Of a DNA stretch of 64,000 nt, positions 1 to 8,634 are shown piece after piece. Numbering within the stretch: position 1 is the first letter of the stretch; every line of letters starts with the position of its first letter. The notes beneath the pieces are model-generated. The model was not told the origin of the DNA. It made no database searches and saw nothing but the letters and a program-made list of their open reading frames with translations. Origin of the DNA: M3007 sp037445225 (lineage in GTDB: Bacteria > Bacteroidota > Bacteroidia > Chitinophagales > Saprospiraceae). The DNA lies in assembly GCA_037445225.1 (NCBI GenBank), contig JBBIKW010000010.1:62001-126000 (forward strand). The letters run 5' to 3'. The translations under genes were made by a program, and so were the position numbers.

Positions 1-59
1 TCCGCTTGTTGCTCTTTGGGTGTCTGAGGATTCGATTTCTTATTAAAAAAGGAAAGCAT
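1..59 (-). CDS. 5' end of an unidentified gene running off the left edge
   Basis: A leftward reading frame starts with ATG at 59-57 and stays open to the edge of the window (19 codons, beginning MLSFFNKKSNPQ). The start is supported by a good TAnnTTTG -7 box at 90-83, about 24 bases upstream. The lysine-, asparagine- and proline-rich start gives no family; it does not look like a signal peptide. It is divergent from the MerR-like gene. I do not recognise the product from this fragment. Confidence 0.5.
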   Translation of the reverse strand, partial: MLSFFNKKSNPQTPKEQQA

Positions 60-82
60 AGCCTTGCTCAGTTTTAGTGCGT

Positions 83-90
83 CAAAGGTA
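83..90 (-). promoter_or_regulatory. -7 box TACCTTTG for the leftward partial gene
   Basis: Read on the minus strand this is TACCTTTG, a full match to the Bacteroidota sigma-A -7 consensus TAnnTTTG. A TTG sits 14 bases further upstream as a possible -33 element. It would put transcription start near 77 and leave a leader of roughly 18 bases before the ATG at 59. Confidence 0.5.
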
Positions 91-291
91 AGTGATTTTA
101 TTTGCAACTCCAGAATTCGGTCGATTTTTTTAAGGAAAGGCATGTTTGAAGGCAATAGCGGCGAAAAATTGCAAGTAATCGAGCAAAAACCTTGCCGAAT
201 TGCTCTGCATTTGCGAAACTCCTTTTCTCGTATGGTGTTTAAGTTTGTAGATTTATTGGATATAGGATTTTAAACACTTTGACGGATTGCG

Positions 292-299
292 TACGTTTG
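292..299 (+). promoter_or_regulatory. -7 box TACGTTTG just before the MerR-like gene
   Basis: TACGTTTG matches TAnnTTTG and ends only 10 bases before the ATG at 310, so the mRNA would have almost no leader. No -33 element at the usual spacing is evident; a TTTG at 278-281 is too close. Confidence 0.4.
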
Positions 300-309
300 C
301 AGCGCGATT

Positions 310-1221
310 ATGAGTGTGTATTCCATCCGGGACTTAGAACGCCTAACGGGTATCAAAGCGCATACCATTCGCATGTGGGAGAAGCGCTATCGCCTCATTT
401 TACCCGCTCGAACGGATACAAATATTCGTTATTATACTGATGAGAACCTTCGGCTGTTGTTTAACATTGCTTTACTTATTCGGGCGGGTTATAAGATAGG
501 TCGGTTGGCGAAAATGCCTCCCGAGGAAATCGGCGCCCGGGCGCTGGAATTCACACGGCAGACGCATACGGCGGATACCCACGTTGAGGCGCTGACTTTG
601 GCAATGCTCGAGTTGGACGAGGTAGGGTTTGAGCGGATCTTTGTCAACTACAATTGGGAGTACGGCTTTGAGCATACCATGCTCCATTTGATCTATCCTT
701 TCCTAAGCCGCTTGAGCGACCTGTGGTTCACGCGCAGCATATCGACGGCCCACGAGCGATTTGTGACGCAGCTGATCCGGCGCAAGCTGATGGTGGCCAT
801 CGATGCTGAAGCGACGAAACCCGACGCCAATGCTCCTCGTTTCTTGCTTTACCTGCCGGACGAAGACCGCCAAGAGCTTACCCTCCTATTTTTGAATTAC
901 CTGCTGCGCCGTCGCGCTATTCGCGTGCTTTATTTGGGCAATGGAGTTTCCATAGAGGATTTAAAAGATGCCATCCAACACTTCAAGCCCCATTTTGTCT
1001 ACACGATCCTCAACGAGCCGTTGAAGCGCCAGCCTGTACAGACGTACTTAGACAAGGTTTCTCCCATCTTAGGAGACGCCCATCTGTTGGTGTCGGGCAT
1101 GCAAGTATATGCGCATCCCATAACCCTTCCCAGCAATGTGCGCCGCTTAAATGGTCTGCCGGAAACCTTGGCGTTTATCAATCGCTGGAAAGAGGCGAGC
1201 CAGAACGACCCTTCGGAATAA
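310..1221 (+). CDS. MerR-family regulator with cobalamin-binding-like C-terminus
   Basis: 303 residues. Residues 1-70 are a MerR-type winged helix-turn-helix (SIRDLERLTGIKAHTIRMWE), followed by a helical cap region (about 80-165) and a Rossmann-like B12-binding-type domain (about 176-290), the CarH/LitR architecture of light- or B12-responsive repressors. Where CarH-type proteins carry the cobalt-ligating histidine (ExHxxG/DxHxxG context), this protein reads DEDRQEL at 184-190, with no histidine, so it probably does not bind cobalamin in the usual His-on way. The 3' end overlaps the convergent methyltransferase gene by 44 bases. Family assignment is firm; the ligand and target genes are unknown. 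Confidence 0.85.
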   Translation: MSVYSIRDLERLTGIKAHTIRMWEKRYRLILPARTDTNIRYYTDENLRLLFNIALLIRAGYKIGRLAKMPPEEIGARALEFTRQTHTADTHVEALTLAMLELDEVGFERIFVNYNWEYGFEHTMLHLIYPFLSRLSDLWFTRSISTAHERFVTQLIRRKLMVAIDAEATKPDANAPRFLLYLPDEDRQELTLLFLNYLLRRRAIRVLYLGNGVSIEDLKDAIQHFKPHFVYTILNEPLKRQPVQTYLDKVSPILGDAHLLVSGMQVYAHPITLPSNVRRLNGLPETLAFINRWKEASQNDPSE

Positions 1222-2383
1222 GTGGGAGCAGGACTTCCAAATAGTGTTCTTTTAGGCCAAAGCTCGCCTTTATGCGGGCTACCTGCTCGAGGGCGGCGTG
1301 GCGCTGCTGTATGGTCGTATGGGGCGCAGCTACGGCTGCGATCATCACGTTTTTAGCCGTATGTTCTGTGGAGATGAATTCGAAGACGTTAGCTCTGTAG
1401 CCATTGGCTTCCAAGAGCAAGGCGCGGATGCCGTCGGTGACGATCTCTGCTTGGCGCTCCTCGAGGATGCCGTGGCGCAGAAGCGGAGCCAACTCGTTTT
1501 GGGCGGCCATCTGCTGCCGGATTTGCTTGTGGCAGCAAGGCGCAGTCAGTATAATAGAAGCCCGATGGCGGATACCCGTCGCTATGGCTAAGTCCGTAGC
1601 CGTGTCGCAGGCATGCAGGGCTACAAGCATGTCTATGCGATGGGGTTGATATTCAGCGATATCTTGGGCAACAAAATGTAAACCGGAAAAACCCACCTCT
1701 TCGGCGACCTTTTGGCAAAGGGCCACCAGCGTAGGCCGCTGCTCAACGCCAACTACCGTGGGAGATAGCTGATGGTGGTTTAGTAGAAAATCGTAGAGGG
1801 CGAAGGTTAAATAGCCCTTTCCACTGCCCATGTCGACGATGTGCGCGTCGGCGGGCAACGGATGCGCGCGCAAGAGGCTCTCGACAACTTCGACGTACTT
1901 GTTAATTTGTTTCCACTTGTCCTGGGCCGAAGGAAGTATTTGGCCGGCTTGGTTGGCAATGCCTAACTCGCGCAGCCACGGCGCGGTGGGGGATATCCAA
2001 CGCTTCTTTTCGCGGTCGTGCCTCAGGTCGGGCGCTTGTCGGTTGGCTGCGGGTTTGCTCCGCCAAACGGGTGGCCTTTCCGGGTGCGCAAGAGCCCAAC
2101 TGTAGTCTCTGTCCGTGCTAAATAAGTCGGCATTCCGAAATTGTTTGCCCAACAGATGCTGCAGCTGAGCCTCGGCCTCTTCCACAGTGAAGTTTTTGAC
2201 CTCGTCGCGCGTGGCATAACGATAGGTAAAGGCTATGCGCAACCCCTTTTTGAGCGACACAGGTCGCAGATAGATGTTTTTGAGCCCTGCCGAGACTTCC
2301 TCTGTTGGGCGACTAAGCGTGCACTTCAGAAAGGTTCCTCGCGCGCAGCTCTCGCGGAAGGCGGCTATAAAAGGCTCAACCAT
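1178..2383 (-). CDS. SAM-dependent methyltransferase (Methyltransf_32-like)
   Basis: 401 residues. The N-terminal 150 residues are a variable domain. The C-terminal half is a class I methyltransferase with motif I VDMGSGKGYLTFALYDFL, an acidic residue ending strand 2 (GVEQRP), and the family-typical ALHACDTATD and APCCHKQI motifs. This is the GSTCD/Methyltransf_32 group; the substrate is not known. The gene is convergent with and overlaps the MerR-like gene, and lies 25 bases downstream of the small membrane-protein gene in the same direction, so the two may be cotranscribed. Confidence 0.8.
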   Translation of the reverse strand: MVEPFIAAFRESCARGTFLKCTLSRPTEEVSAGLKNIYLRPVSLKKGLRIAFTYRYATRDEVKNFTVEEAEAQLQHLLGKQFRNADLFSTDRDYSWALAHPERPPVWRSKPAANRQAPDLRHDREKKRWISPTAPWLRELGIANQAGQILPSAQDKWKQINKYVEVVESLLRAHPLPADAHIVDMGSGKGYLTFALYDFLLNHHQLSPTVVGVEQRPTLVALCQKVAEEVGFSGLHFVAQDIAEYQPHRIDMLVALHACDTATDLAIATGIRHRASIILTAPCCHKQIRQQMAAQNELAPLLRHGILEERQAEIVTDGIRALLLEANGYRANVFEFISTEHTAKNVMIAAVAAPHTTIQQRHAALEQVARIKASFGLKEHYLEVLLPLIPKGRSGSPLSSD

Positions 2384-2408
2384 ACTCCCAAAACGCCGTA
2401 AAGCACTC

Positions 2409-2834
2409 TCAGTGCGAGGTCGCTCCTCGGCCCTTAGCTATGGCGCGTTTGCTCAACTCTTCCTCTACGTCCAACAAGGTGTGCATCAGCTCGCCGCGGC
2501 TGTCGTACTTCCACTTCAACCATAAATTCCCTACTCCAAAACCTACCATGCTCAAGATAGCAAAAGCGTACGAAAGGGCAGCCATCAGCTGCCACTCCAA
2601 TAGCAAACTCGCTACTCCGCCCATAAACCAACCCGCACCGCTACCGCCCAGCAGCATGAGAATCTTCTTCAACCGATCGAATCGATCCAGTCGCTCTCGT
2701 ATTAGCTCTCGCAAATACAGCAGATGATAATTGCTAAAGTATTCGGGACCTATGTCCTTAAGCAAACCAAAATCATCGTTTGCTTCTCGCTCTAAGCGCT
2801 CTATGGGCGACTCTTTACGATAGCGCAACCGCAT
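2409..2834 (-). CDS. small membrane protein of unknown function
   Basis: 141 residues. The N-terminal 60 residues are charged and helical (many Glu/Arg, coiled-coil-like). Two hydrophobic helices follow, about residues 60-81 (LMLLGGSGAGWFMGGVASLL) and 85-108 (LMAALSYAFAILSMVGFGVG), then a charged tail of about 30 residues. It has no signal peptide and no motif I recognise. It lies directly upstream of the methyltransferase gene and probably shares its transcript. Confidence 0.65.
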   Translation of the reverse strand: MRLRYRKESPIERLEREANDDFGLLKDIGPEYFSNYHLLYLRELIRERLDRFDRLKKILMLLGGSGAGWFMGGVASLLLEWQLMAALSYAFAILSMVGFGVGNLWLKWKYDSRGELMHTLLDVEEELSKRAIAKGRGATSH

Positions 2835-3052
2835 AGCAAGTATTGGTGACGATGTGATTACCTAAGAGTAAGGAAGTAACGGCTTATCGAGTTTCTTTGT
2901 TGGAACAAACATATGGATTTTTTCTGGAGAAATTGTGGAAATCGACCAAGTTTTTATTTTTTGATAAAAAAGACGAATATGAGCTCTTTACTGCGGGTTA
3001 AGTAGGTCGAGTGAAAAGTTTTTTGTCTCTTTGCAGCACGGTAAACGGGCGC

Positions 3053-3484
3053 ATGCAAATACTCATTGTAAATGGTCCTAATTTGAACCTGCTGGGCCAG
3101 CGCGAGCCGTGGTGGTACGGCAATACTTCGTTCGAGGCATTTTTGGAGGCGGAACTGCGCCCGCGCTTTCCGCAGGCTCGGATAGAGTATTTCCAAAGCA
3201 ACTCGGAAGGAGCGCTCATCGACTGCCTGCACCGCATGGGTGCGCTGTCCGACGGCATTGTCCTCAACGCTGGCGGGTATGCGCATACCTCGGTCGCCCT
3301 GGCCGATGCGGTTGCTGCGGTGGGAAAGCCCACGGTAGAAGTACACATCAGCAATGTATTTGCTCGCGAGGCTTTTCGGCACCACTCTTATGTAGCGGCG
3401 TATTGCATAGGCTGTATTGTGGGATTGGGATTGGAGGGCTATGCCCTGGCTGTTGAGTATTTGATCCGCTGCAGCGCCTTGTGA
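3053..3484 (+). CDS. aroQ: 3-dehydroquinate dehydratase, type II
   Basis: 143 residues, the usual length. It dehydrates 3-dehydroquinate to 3-dehydroshikimate in the shikimate pathway and forms a dodecamer. The family signature is complete: NGPNLNLLGQREP with the catalytic Arg, the active-site Tyr in WWYGNTSFE, Asn and His in LNAGGYAHTS, and the substrate-binding HISN followed by ARE and a further Arg. I chose the ATG at 3053 because the protein then begins MQILIVNGPN, as in all homologues; an upstream in-frame start would add 14 non-conserved residues. Free-standing gene. Confidence 0.93.
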   Translation: MQILIVNGPNLNLLGQREPWWYGNTSFEAFLEAELRPRFPQARIEYFQSNSEGALIDCLHRMGALSDGIVLNAGGYAHTSVALADAVAAVGKPTVEVHISNVFAREAFRHHSYVAAYCIGCIVGLGLEGYALAVEYLIRCSAL

Positions 3485-3577
3485 GGCAACGCCTTTGGGA
3501 TTTATTACAGTCGCACATCGAAAACCTATCGCTACCTTCGCGCGGCGAAGTTTCGCTAAAATAATTCGTCAACCGAT

Positions 3578-5983
3578 ATGTCGACTAAACACACGAGGAT
3601 CAAAAAAGTAGCTGTGTTGGGGTCCGGCCTCATGGGTACTGGAATTGCCGCGCATTTGGCAGGCTGTGGCTTCGAGGTTTTACTGCTCGATATTTTGCCG
3701 CCCGACCTTTCCGAAGAGGACGCTAACAAACCGGAAGCGCGCAATCGCATGGCGCAAAACGCCCTGCAGAATGCTCTCAAGGCGAAACTCAACCCTTTCT
3801 ACGACCCTAAATTTGCCGAGCGGATTGCCGTGGGCAACTTTGAGGACGATCTGCCTAAGATTAAAGACTGCGACTGGATCGTCGAGGCCATCGTCGAGCG
3901 CCTAGATATCAAGCGCCAGATGTTTGAAAAGGTGGAGCAACACCGCACGCCCGGCTCCCTGGTGAGTTCGAATACCTCCGGCATTCCTATACGCCTGATG
4001 GCGGAAGGGCGCAGTGAGGATTTTCGAAAGCACTTTTTAGGCACGCACTTTTTCAATCCGGTGCGCTACATGCGGCTGCTGGAGATCATCCCCACGGCCG
4101 ATACGGCCCCGGATGTGGTAGCCTTTTTCATGCATTTTGGCGATGTCTTTCTGGGAAAGCAGACGGTTTTGTGCAAGGATACGCCGGCCTTTATCGCCAA
4201 TCGCATCGGGGTGTTTGCTATGGCCAAGGTGTTCCAGCTCACCTACGAGCTCGGCTTAGATATCGCCACGGTAGATGCGCTTACAGGGCCCGCCATCGGG
4301 CGCCCCAAGACGGGGACGTTCCGCTTAGCCGACTTGGTGGGTATGGATACGGCCGTCCACGTTATCAATGGCCTTAGGCAAAACTGTCCCGACGACGAGC
4401 AGCTGCAGACCTTTGAGGTGCCGCCGTTCTTAACCTTTTTGGTAGAGAACCAATTTTGGGGCGATAAGTCGGGTAAGGGGTTTTATCAGAAAACGGCGGA
4501 GAAAGATGCCAAAGGGCGCTCGATAGTGCTCGGTTTAGACCTCAAGACCCTCGAATACGTACCGACCCAGAAGGCTAAACTCCCCATATTAGATGCGCTA
4601 AAACAGATCGACGAGCTGCCTCGGCGCATCAAGGCCATCTTTGCCGGCCAGGATGCCGGCGCCGAGCTGTTGCAGCGCCATTTTTTGAGCTTGTTTGCCT
4701 ACGCGTCCAATCGCATTCCCGAGATCAGCGATACGGTCTACGCAGTAGACGACGCTTTGCGCGCCGGCTTTGCCTGGGAGAAAGGGCCCTTCGAATATTG
4801 GGACATGGTCGGGGTGGCAGAGGGCGTACAGACGGCGGAGGCGCGCGGCGAACGCATAGCACCGTGGGTGAAGGAGATGCTGGCAGCAGGCCATACCCGG
4901 TTTTATCGCTTTGAAAACGGCCGGCGCTACTGCTATCACCCCGCAACCCGACGCTACGAACCCCTGCCCGGCAGCGATGCTGTTATCGTGTTGGATGCCT
5001 ATCGCGAACAACCACCGGTGTTTCACAATGCGGAGTGCACCTTGCACGACATTGGCGACGGGGTGCTGTGTTTGGAGTTTCACTCCAAGATGAACGCTAT
5101 CGGTGAAGGCATCTTGCGCGGTTTGAACGAAAGTATACGCATTGCAGAGGAGCAAGGCTGGCGCGGCTTAGTCATCGGCAACAACGCTCCCAACTTCACC
5201 GTAGGCGCCAACTTGATGATGATCGCCATGATGGCTTACCAGCAAGAGTGGGAGGAGTTGAGTATGGCCGTGCATCTTTTCCAGCAGACCTCTATGCGCC
5301 TGCGCTACTCCGCTGTGCCGGTAGTTATGGCCACTCAGGGCTATGTCTTTGGCGGCGGCTGCGAGTTTGCCATGCACTGCGATGCGGTGGTGGCGGCCGC
5401 CGAAAGCTATATCGGCCTGGTAGAAGTGGGTGTAGGGCTTTTGCCCGGCGGTGGAGGCACTAAGGAATTTGCCGTGCGCGCCTCGGATGCCTATAACCGC
5501 GAAGGCGATGTCCAAATACCCACTCTGATAGAAAAGTTCGAGACGATAGCTACGGGACAGGTCGCCACTTCTGCCTTTCAGGCTTTTCACTACGGCTACC
5601 TATTGCCTCAGAAGGACAGGGTCGTCCTCAACACTGTTCGAAATATTGGCGAAGCCAAGGCGCGCGTGTTGGACATGGCCGACGAGTACGTGCAGCCGCT
5701 GCCGCGAAAGGACGTATACGTGTTGGGCCGCACCGGGTTGGGAGCGCTTTACGTTGCTGCGCATTCCCTTTATCTGGGCAACTACGCCACGGAGCACGAC
5801 ATCAAGATTGCCCGAAAGATCGCTTGGGTGCTCTGTGGTGGCGACCTCACCGGCCCTCAATGCGTTTCCGAACAGTATTTGCTCGATTTGGAGCGCGAGG
5901 CGTTTCTCAGCTTGTGTGGAGAGCCCAAAACCTTGGAGCGTATCCAACACATGTTGGAGACGGGCAAGCCCCTACGCAACTGA
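3578..5983 (+). CDS. fadN: 3-hydroxyacyl-CoA dehydrogenase/enoyl-CoA hydratase fusion (FadN-like)
   Basis: 801 residues. The domain order is dehydrogenase first, hydratase second, as in Bacillus FadN and opposite to E. coli FadB. The N-terminal NAD-binding site reads VAVLGSGLMGTGIAAHLAG; the catalytic His is in THFFNPVRYM with its Glu in LLEIIP. The hydratase/crotonase domain (about 490-740) has the oxyanion-hole GGGCEFAMHCD and the two catalytic Glu residues (GCE and LVEVGVGLLPGGGGT). It catalyses the two middle steps of fatty-acid beta-oxidation. No thiolase or acyl-CoA dehydrogenase gene is adjacent. The 3' end is 4 bases from the convergent coiled-coil gene. Confidence 0.92.
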   Translation: MSTKHTRIKKVAVLGSGLMGTGIAAHLAGCGFEVLLLDILPPDLSEEDANKPEARNRMAQNALQNALKAKLNPFYDPKFAERIAVGNFEDDLPKIKDCDWIVEAIVERLDIKRQMFEKVEQHRTPGSLVSSNTSGIPIRLMAEGRSEDFRKHFLGTHFFNPVRYMRLLEIIPTADTAPDVVAFFMHFGDVFLGKQTVLCKDTPAFIANRIGVFAMAKVFQLTYELGLDIATVDALTGPAIGRPKTGTFRLADLVGMDTAVHVINGLRQNCPDDEQLQTFEVPPFLTFLVENQFWGDKSGKGFYQKTAEKDAKGRSIVLGLDLKTLEYVPTQKAKLPILDALKQIDELPRRIKAIFAGQDAGAELLQRHFLSLFAYASNRIPEISDTVYAVDDALRAGFAWEKGPFEYWDMVGVAEGVQTAEARGERIAPWVKEMLAAGHTRFYRFENGRRYCYHPATRRYEPLPGSDAVIVLDAYREQPPVFHNAECTLHDIGDGVLCLEFHSKMNAIGEGILRGLNESIRIAEEQGWRGLVIGNNAPNFTVGANLMMIAMMAYQQEWEELSMAVHLFQQTSMRLRYSAVPVVMATQGYVFGGGCEFAMHCDAVVAAAESYIGLVEVGVGLLPGGGGTKEFAVRASDAYNREGDVQIPTLIEKFETIATGQVATSAFQAFHYGYLLPQKDRVVLNTVRNIGEAKARVLDMADEYVQPLPRKDVYVLGRTGLGALYVAAHSLYLGNYATEHDIKIARKIAWVLCGGDLTGPQCVSEQYLLDLEREAFLSLCGEPKTLERIQHMLETGKPLRN

Positions 5984-5987
5984 GGTC

Positions 5988-6518
5988 TCAACGCGGTGGG
6001 TGTTTGACTTTGTCGCAGCCTTGATGGGCAGCACTGACCAATTTTCGAGCAAAGACGAGGCCGATTTGGATACTTTCATTTTCGGGCTGCCGAGCGTGCT
6101 CGTCCAAGAGGCGTTCCACTTCGTCGAAGCGCGCCTCGCTGAGCGCGCACTCTAAGTGGAACAGGTGCGCATCGCGGTAGCACTCAAATGCGGCTAAATA
6201 GGGAGGAGAGGGCCGCAAAAACCATGAGTACAGCAGGCAAAGCAGCACGGCGCTGGCGAAGCCGGAAAAGCCGGAGAGGAAGAGCATCTTTAGTCCAAAT
6301 CCGCCTTTTCGGAGGCGCAATTTTTCGTAATCCTGTTGGATGTGGTGCCGATCTTCACGCAGCTGGCGCACCAGCTGCCGCTCGGCAAACAGGTCGTCGG
6401 CATATTGTTGGCGCAGCTGTTTGAGCGCCTCTTTGCACCTTTGCTCTTCCTCTTGAGCCGCCTTAAGAGCCCGCTCTAACGCTGCGATATGTGTTACTAA
6501 GTTTGGGCGATTTTCCAT
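5988..6518 (-). CDS. coiled-coil membrane protein of unknown function
   Basis: 176 residues from the ATG at 6518; an upstream non-ATG extension is not convincing and would run into the divergent bshB1 start. Residues 5-75 form a Gln/Glu/Arg-rich coiled coil. One transmembrane helix (MLFLSGFSGFASAVLLCLLY, about residues 80-100) follows, then a soluble tail with helix-turn-helix-like repeats (ECYRDAHLFHLECALSEARF). No known family recognised. Divergent from bshB1 with a 32-base gap. Confidence 0.65.
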   Translation of the reverse strand: MENRPNLVTHIAALERALKAAQEEEQRCKEALKQLRQQYADDLFAERQLVRQLREDRHHIQQDYEKLRLRKGGFGLKMLFLSGFSGFASAVLLCLLYSWFLRPSPPYLAAFECYRDAHLFHLECALSEARFDEVERLLDEHARQPENESIQIGLVFARKLVSAAHQGCDKVKHPPR

Positions 6519-6550
6519 AGCAAAACGTTTTTCTCCGTACAAATATACCC

Positions 6551-7276
6551 ATGCCTGTCGACATCCTTGCCATTGGCGCACACCCAGACGACGTAGAGCT
6601 CAGCGCAGCCGGCACGTTGCTGCGCCACGCCGACAAAGGGTATTCGTTTGGCCTGTTGGACTTGACGCGCGGCGAGTTGGGCTCGCGCGGCACCGCCGAG
6701 TTGCGCACCCAAGAGGCCCTAGCTTCGGCTCGACTGTTGGGAGCGACTTTTCGCGAACAACTCGACCTGCCCGACGGCTTTTTTGACTATTCGCGGGAGA
6801 ATATCCTTCGCGTCACCCGGGTGATCCGAGCATGGCGCCCTCGCATTGTTTTGTGCAATGCGCCTAACGACCGCCATCCCGATCACGGCAAGGCGGCTCG
6901 CTTAGTGGCCGATGCTTGTTTCTACGCCGGCCTGATCAAGATCGACACCGTCGACGCCCGTGGAGCGGTACAAGACCCTTGGCGCCCTGTATCGGTGTTC
7001 CATTACGTACAAGACCGCCAACTAACGCCGCATTTCATCGTAGACATCACCCCTTACTTCGAGCGCAAAATGGCGGCCATTCGCACATTCCGCTCCCAGT
7101 TTTACGACCCCGACCGAGCAGAAGAGGGGCCCCAAACGCCTATCTCGAGCAAGGATTTTCTCGACCTCATTGAGGCTAAGGCGCGTGTCTTTGGGCGGTC
7201 GGCCCAAGTGCGCTATGCGGAGGGTTTCCTCTGCGCGCGCATTCCGGCTGTGGACGACCTGTTTGCCCTGTTTTAA
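6551..7276 (+). CDS. bshB1: bacillithiol biosynthesis deacetylase BshB1
   Basis: 241 residues, typical for BshB1. It removes the acetyl group from GlcNAc-malate to give GlcN-malate, the second step of bacillithiol synthesis. The LmbE/PIG-L zinc site is visible: AHPDDVE near the N-terminus and NDRHPDHG in the middle. The TRGELGSRGT segment and the YYxRKxxAI-type region (FERKMAAIRTFRSQFYDP) are typical of the BshB1 branch. bshA lies 1.4 kb downstream on the same strand, separated by one opposite-strand gene. No bshC was found in this window. Confidence 0.93.
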   Translation: MPVDILAIGAHPDDVELSAAGTLLRHADKGYSFGLLDLTRGELGSRGTAELRTQEALASARLLGATFREQLDLPDGFFDYSRENILRVTRVIRAWRPRIVLCNAPNDRHPDHGKAARLVADACFYAGLIKIDTVDARGAVQDPWRPVSVFHYVQDRQLTPHFIVDITPYFERKMAAIRTFRSQFYDPDRAEEGPQTPISSKDFLDLIEAKARVFGRSAQVRYAEGFLCARIPAVDDLFALF

Positions 7277-7282
7277 ATTACC

Positions 7283-8449
7283 CTATTCTGGATAGAGCAA
7301 ATACTTGCGGCGGATGTTGCGGAAAAGGGCCAAATCCGCCTCCCAAGTCGCCCGAATGTCGCTTTCGAAACTGCCGCTTTCTACCTGCGGGCGCAAGCTG
7401 TAGGTGCCTGCCAACAGGTCGAAAAAGCGGTTTTTCAAAAAGAATATTTCCTTGTAAGGGAACTCGCAATACATGTCGAGCAAGGGCTGAAGGGATAAGC
7501 GCCTCAGATGAAAGAGGCTGTCTACCGATAGATAGCGATAGTCGAACCCTCGGCATTTTTCTCCCTTCAAAGGCGGATATTGGGAGGCTTTGTTGGGCAT
7601 AGGAACAAACTCTATATCGGCTGGGCCGGGATAGTGTGGGTGCCCTATGATTTGAAAAGGCCAGTCGGTACCTCGACCCACACTGACAACTGTGCCCTCA
7701 AAAAGACAGAGCGAGGGATAAAGCAAGATGGCGCGCAGGTTGGGCAGGTTGGGGCTGGGCGGCAAGGGCGGCTCGTACAAGGTCGAGTGAGTGTAGTTTT
7801 CGCAGGCGATTACCGTCAGAGGAGGCGGATGCGGGCCTACCCAATACTCACCGGTAAATAGGCGCGCCAGTTCGCCTATCGTACACCCATGCACTATGGG
7901 CAGCGGCGCTACTCCCACAAACGAGCTCAACCGCATATCGAGCATAGGCCCATCCACATAGTGGCCGTTGGGGTTGGGGCGGTCAAGTACTATTACCGGA
8001 ATTTGAAGCTCGCCGCACACCTCCAACACGTAAAACAGCGTGGAGATATACGTGTAGAACCGCGCTCCGACATCTTGAATATCGAACACAACCGCCTCTA
8101 CGTTGGCCAAATCCTCTGGAGCAGGCCTGTATTTCCGGCCGTAAAGCGATACGATAGGTATCCCTGTGCGCTTATCTATCTCGTCGCTAATGCGCTGGCC
8201 ATCCGGCGCATCGCCTCGAAAGCCGTGTTCGGGAGCAAAGATGCGCACAATGCAGACGCCAGCGGCCAGCAAGGTATCCACTAAATGTACTTGACCCACG
8301 CGCGAAGAGTGGTTGACCACTAGCGCTACGGACTTGTCCGCCACCAAGGGCAAATAGACCTCTATGCGCTCGGCGCCAACGCGCACCGGCTGCTGAGCAA
8401 CCACCTGCGCACTTATACCCATCCAACTCGCTATTAACCAGTATCTCAT
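7283..8449 (-). CDS. secreted DUF1343/NamZ-like exo-muramidase
   Basis: 388 residues with an N-terminal signal peptide (residues 1-18, ending QVVAQ). The DUF1343 core begins with ALVVNHSSRVG and continues through FAPEHGFRGDAPDGQ, VVFDIQDVGARFYTYISTL and VLDRPNPNG, the conserved blocks of the family. The characterised Bacillus NamZ releases terminal MurNAc from peptidoglycan fragments; the same activity in the periplasm is likely here but inferred. It is embedded between bshB1 and bshA on the opposite strand, and its 3' end is 6 bases from that of bshB1. Confidence 0.85.
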   Translation of the reverse strand: MRYWLIASWMGISAQVVAQQPVRVGAERIEVYLPLVADKSVALVVNHSSRVGQVHLVDTLLAAGVCIVRIFAPEHGFRGDAPDGQRISDEIDKRTGIPIVSLYGRKYRPAPEDLANVEAVVFDIQDVGARFYTYISTLFYVLEVCGELQIPVIVLDRPNPNGHYVDGPMLDMRLSSFVGVAPLPIVHGCTIGELARLFTGEYWVGPHPPPLTVIACENYTHSTLYEPPLPPSPNLPNLRAILLYPSLCLFEGTVVSVGRGTDWPFQIIGHPHYPGPADIEFVPMPNKASQYPPLKGEKCRGFDYRYLSVDSLFHLRRLSLQPLLDMYCEFPYKEIFFLKNRFFDLLAGTYSLRPQVESGSFESDIRATWEADLALFRNIRRKYLLYPE

Positions 8450-8634
8450 CCGGAAGCAAAGAACAGCGATTTTTTAGGTATAGGGAAAAATGATGTCCAC
8501 CGCCAATGAAGCCGCTTTGAGATGCCCGTCACTCCGGCTTTGGAATGCCGCTATTGCTAGGGGCAAAAGTTCTTTTACCTGCCCTTCAGCACTTTCGCGC
8601 GACCTTTTTTGAAAAATAACTGTTTATTCGCCGC

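Noticed and set aside
4598..5155. A 185-codon open frame antisense to the FadN-like gene
   Set aside because: No family features; explained by codon bias of the real gene.
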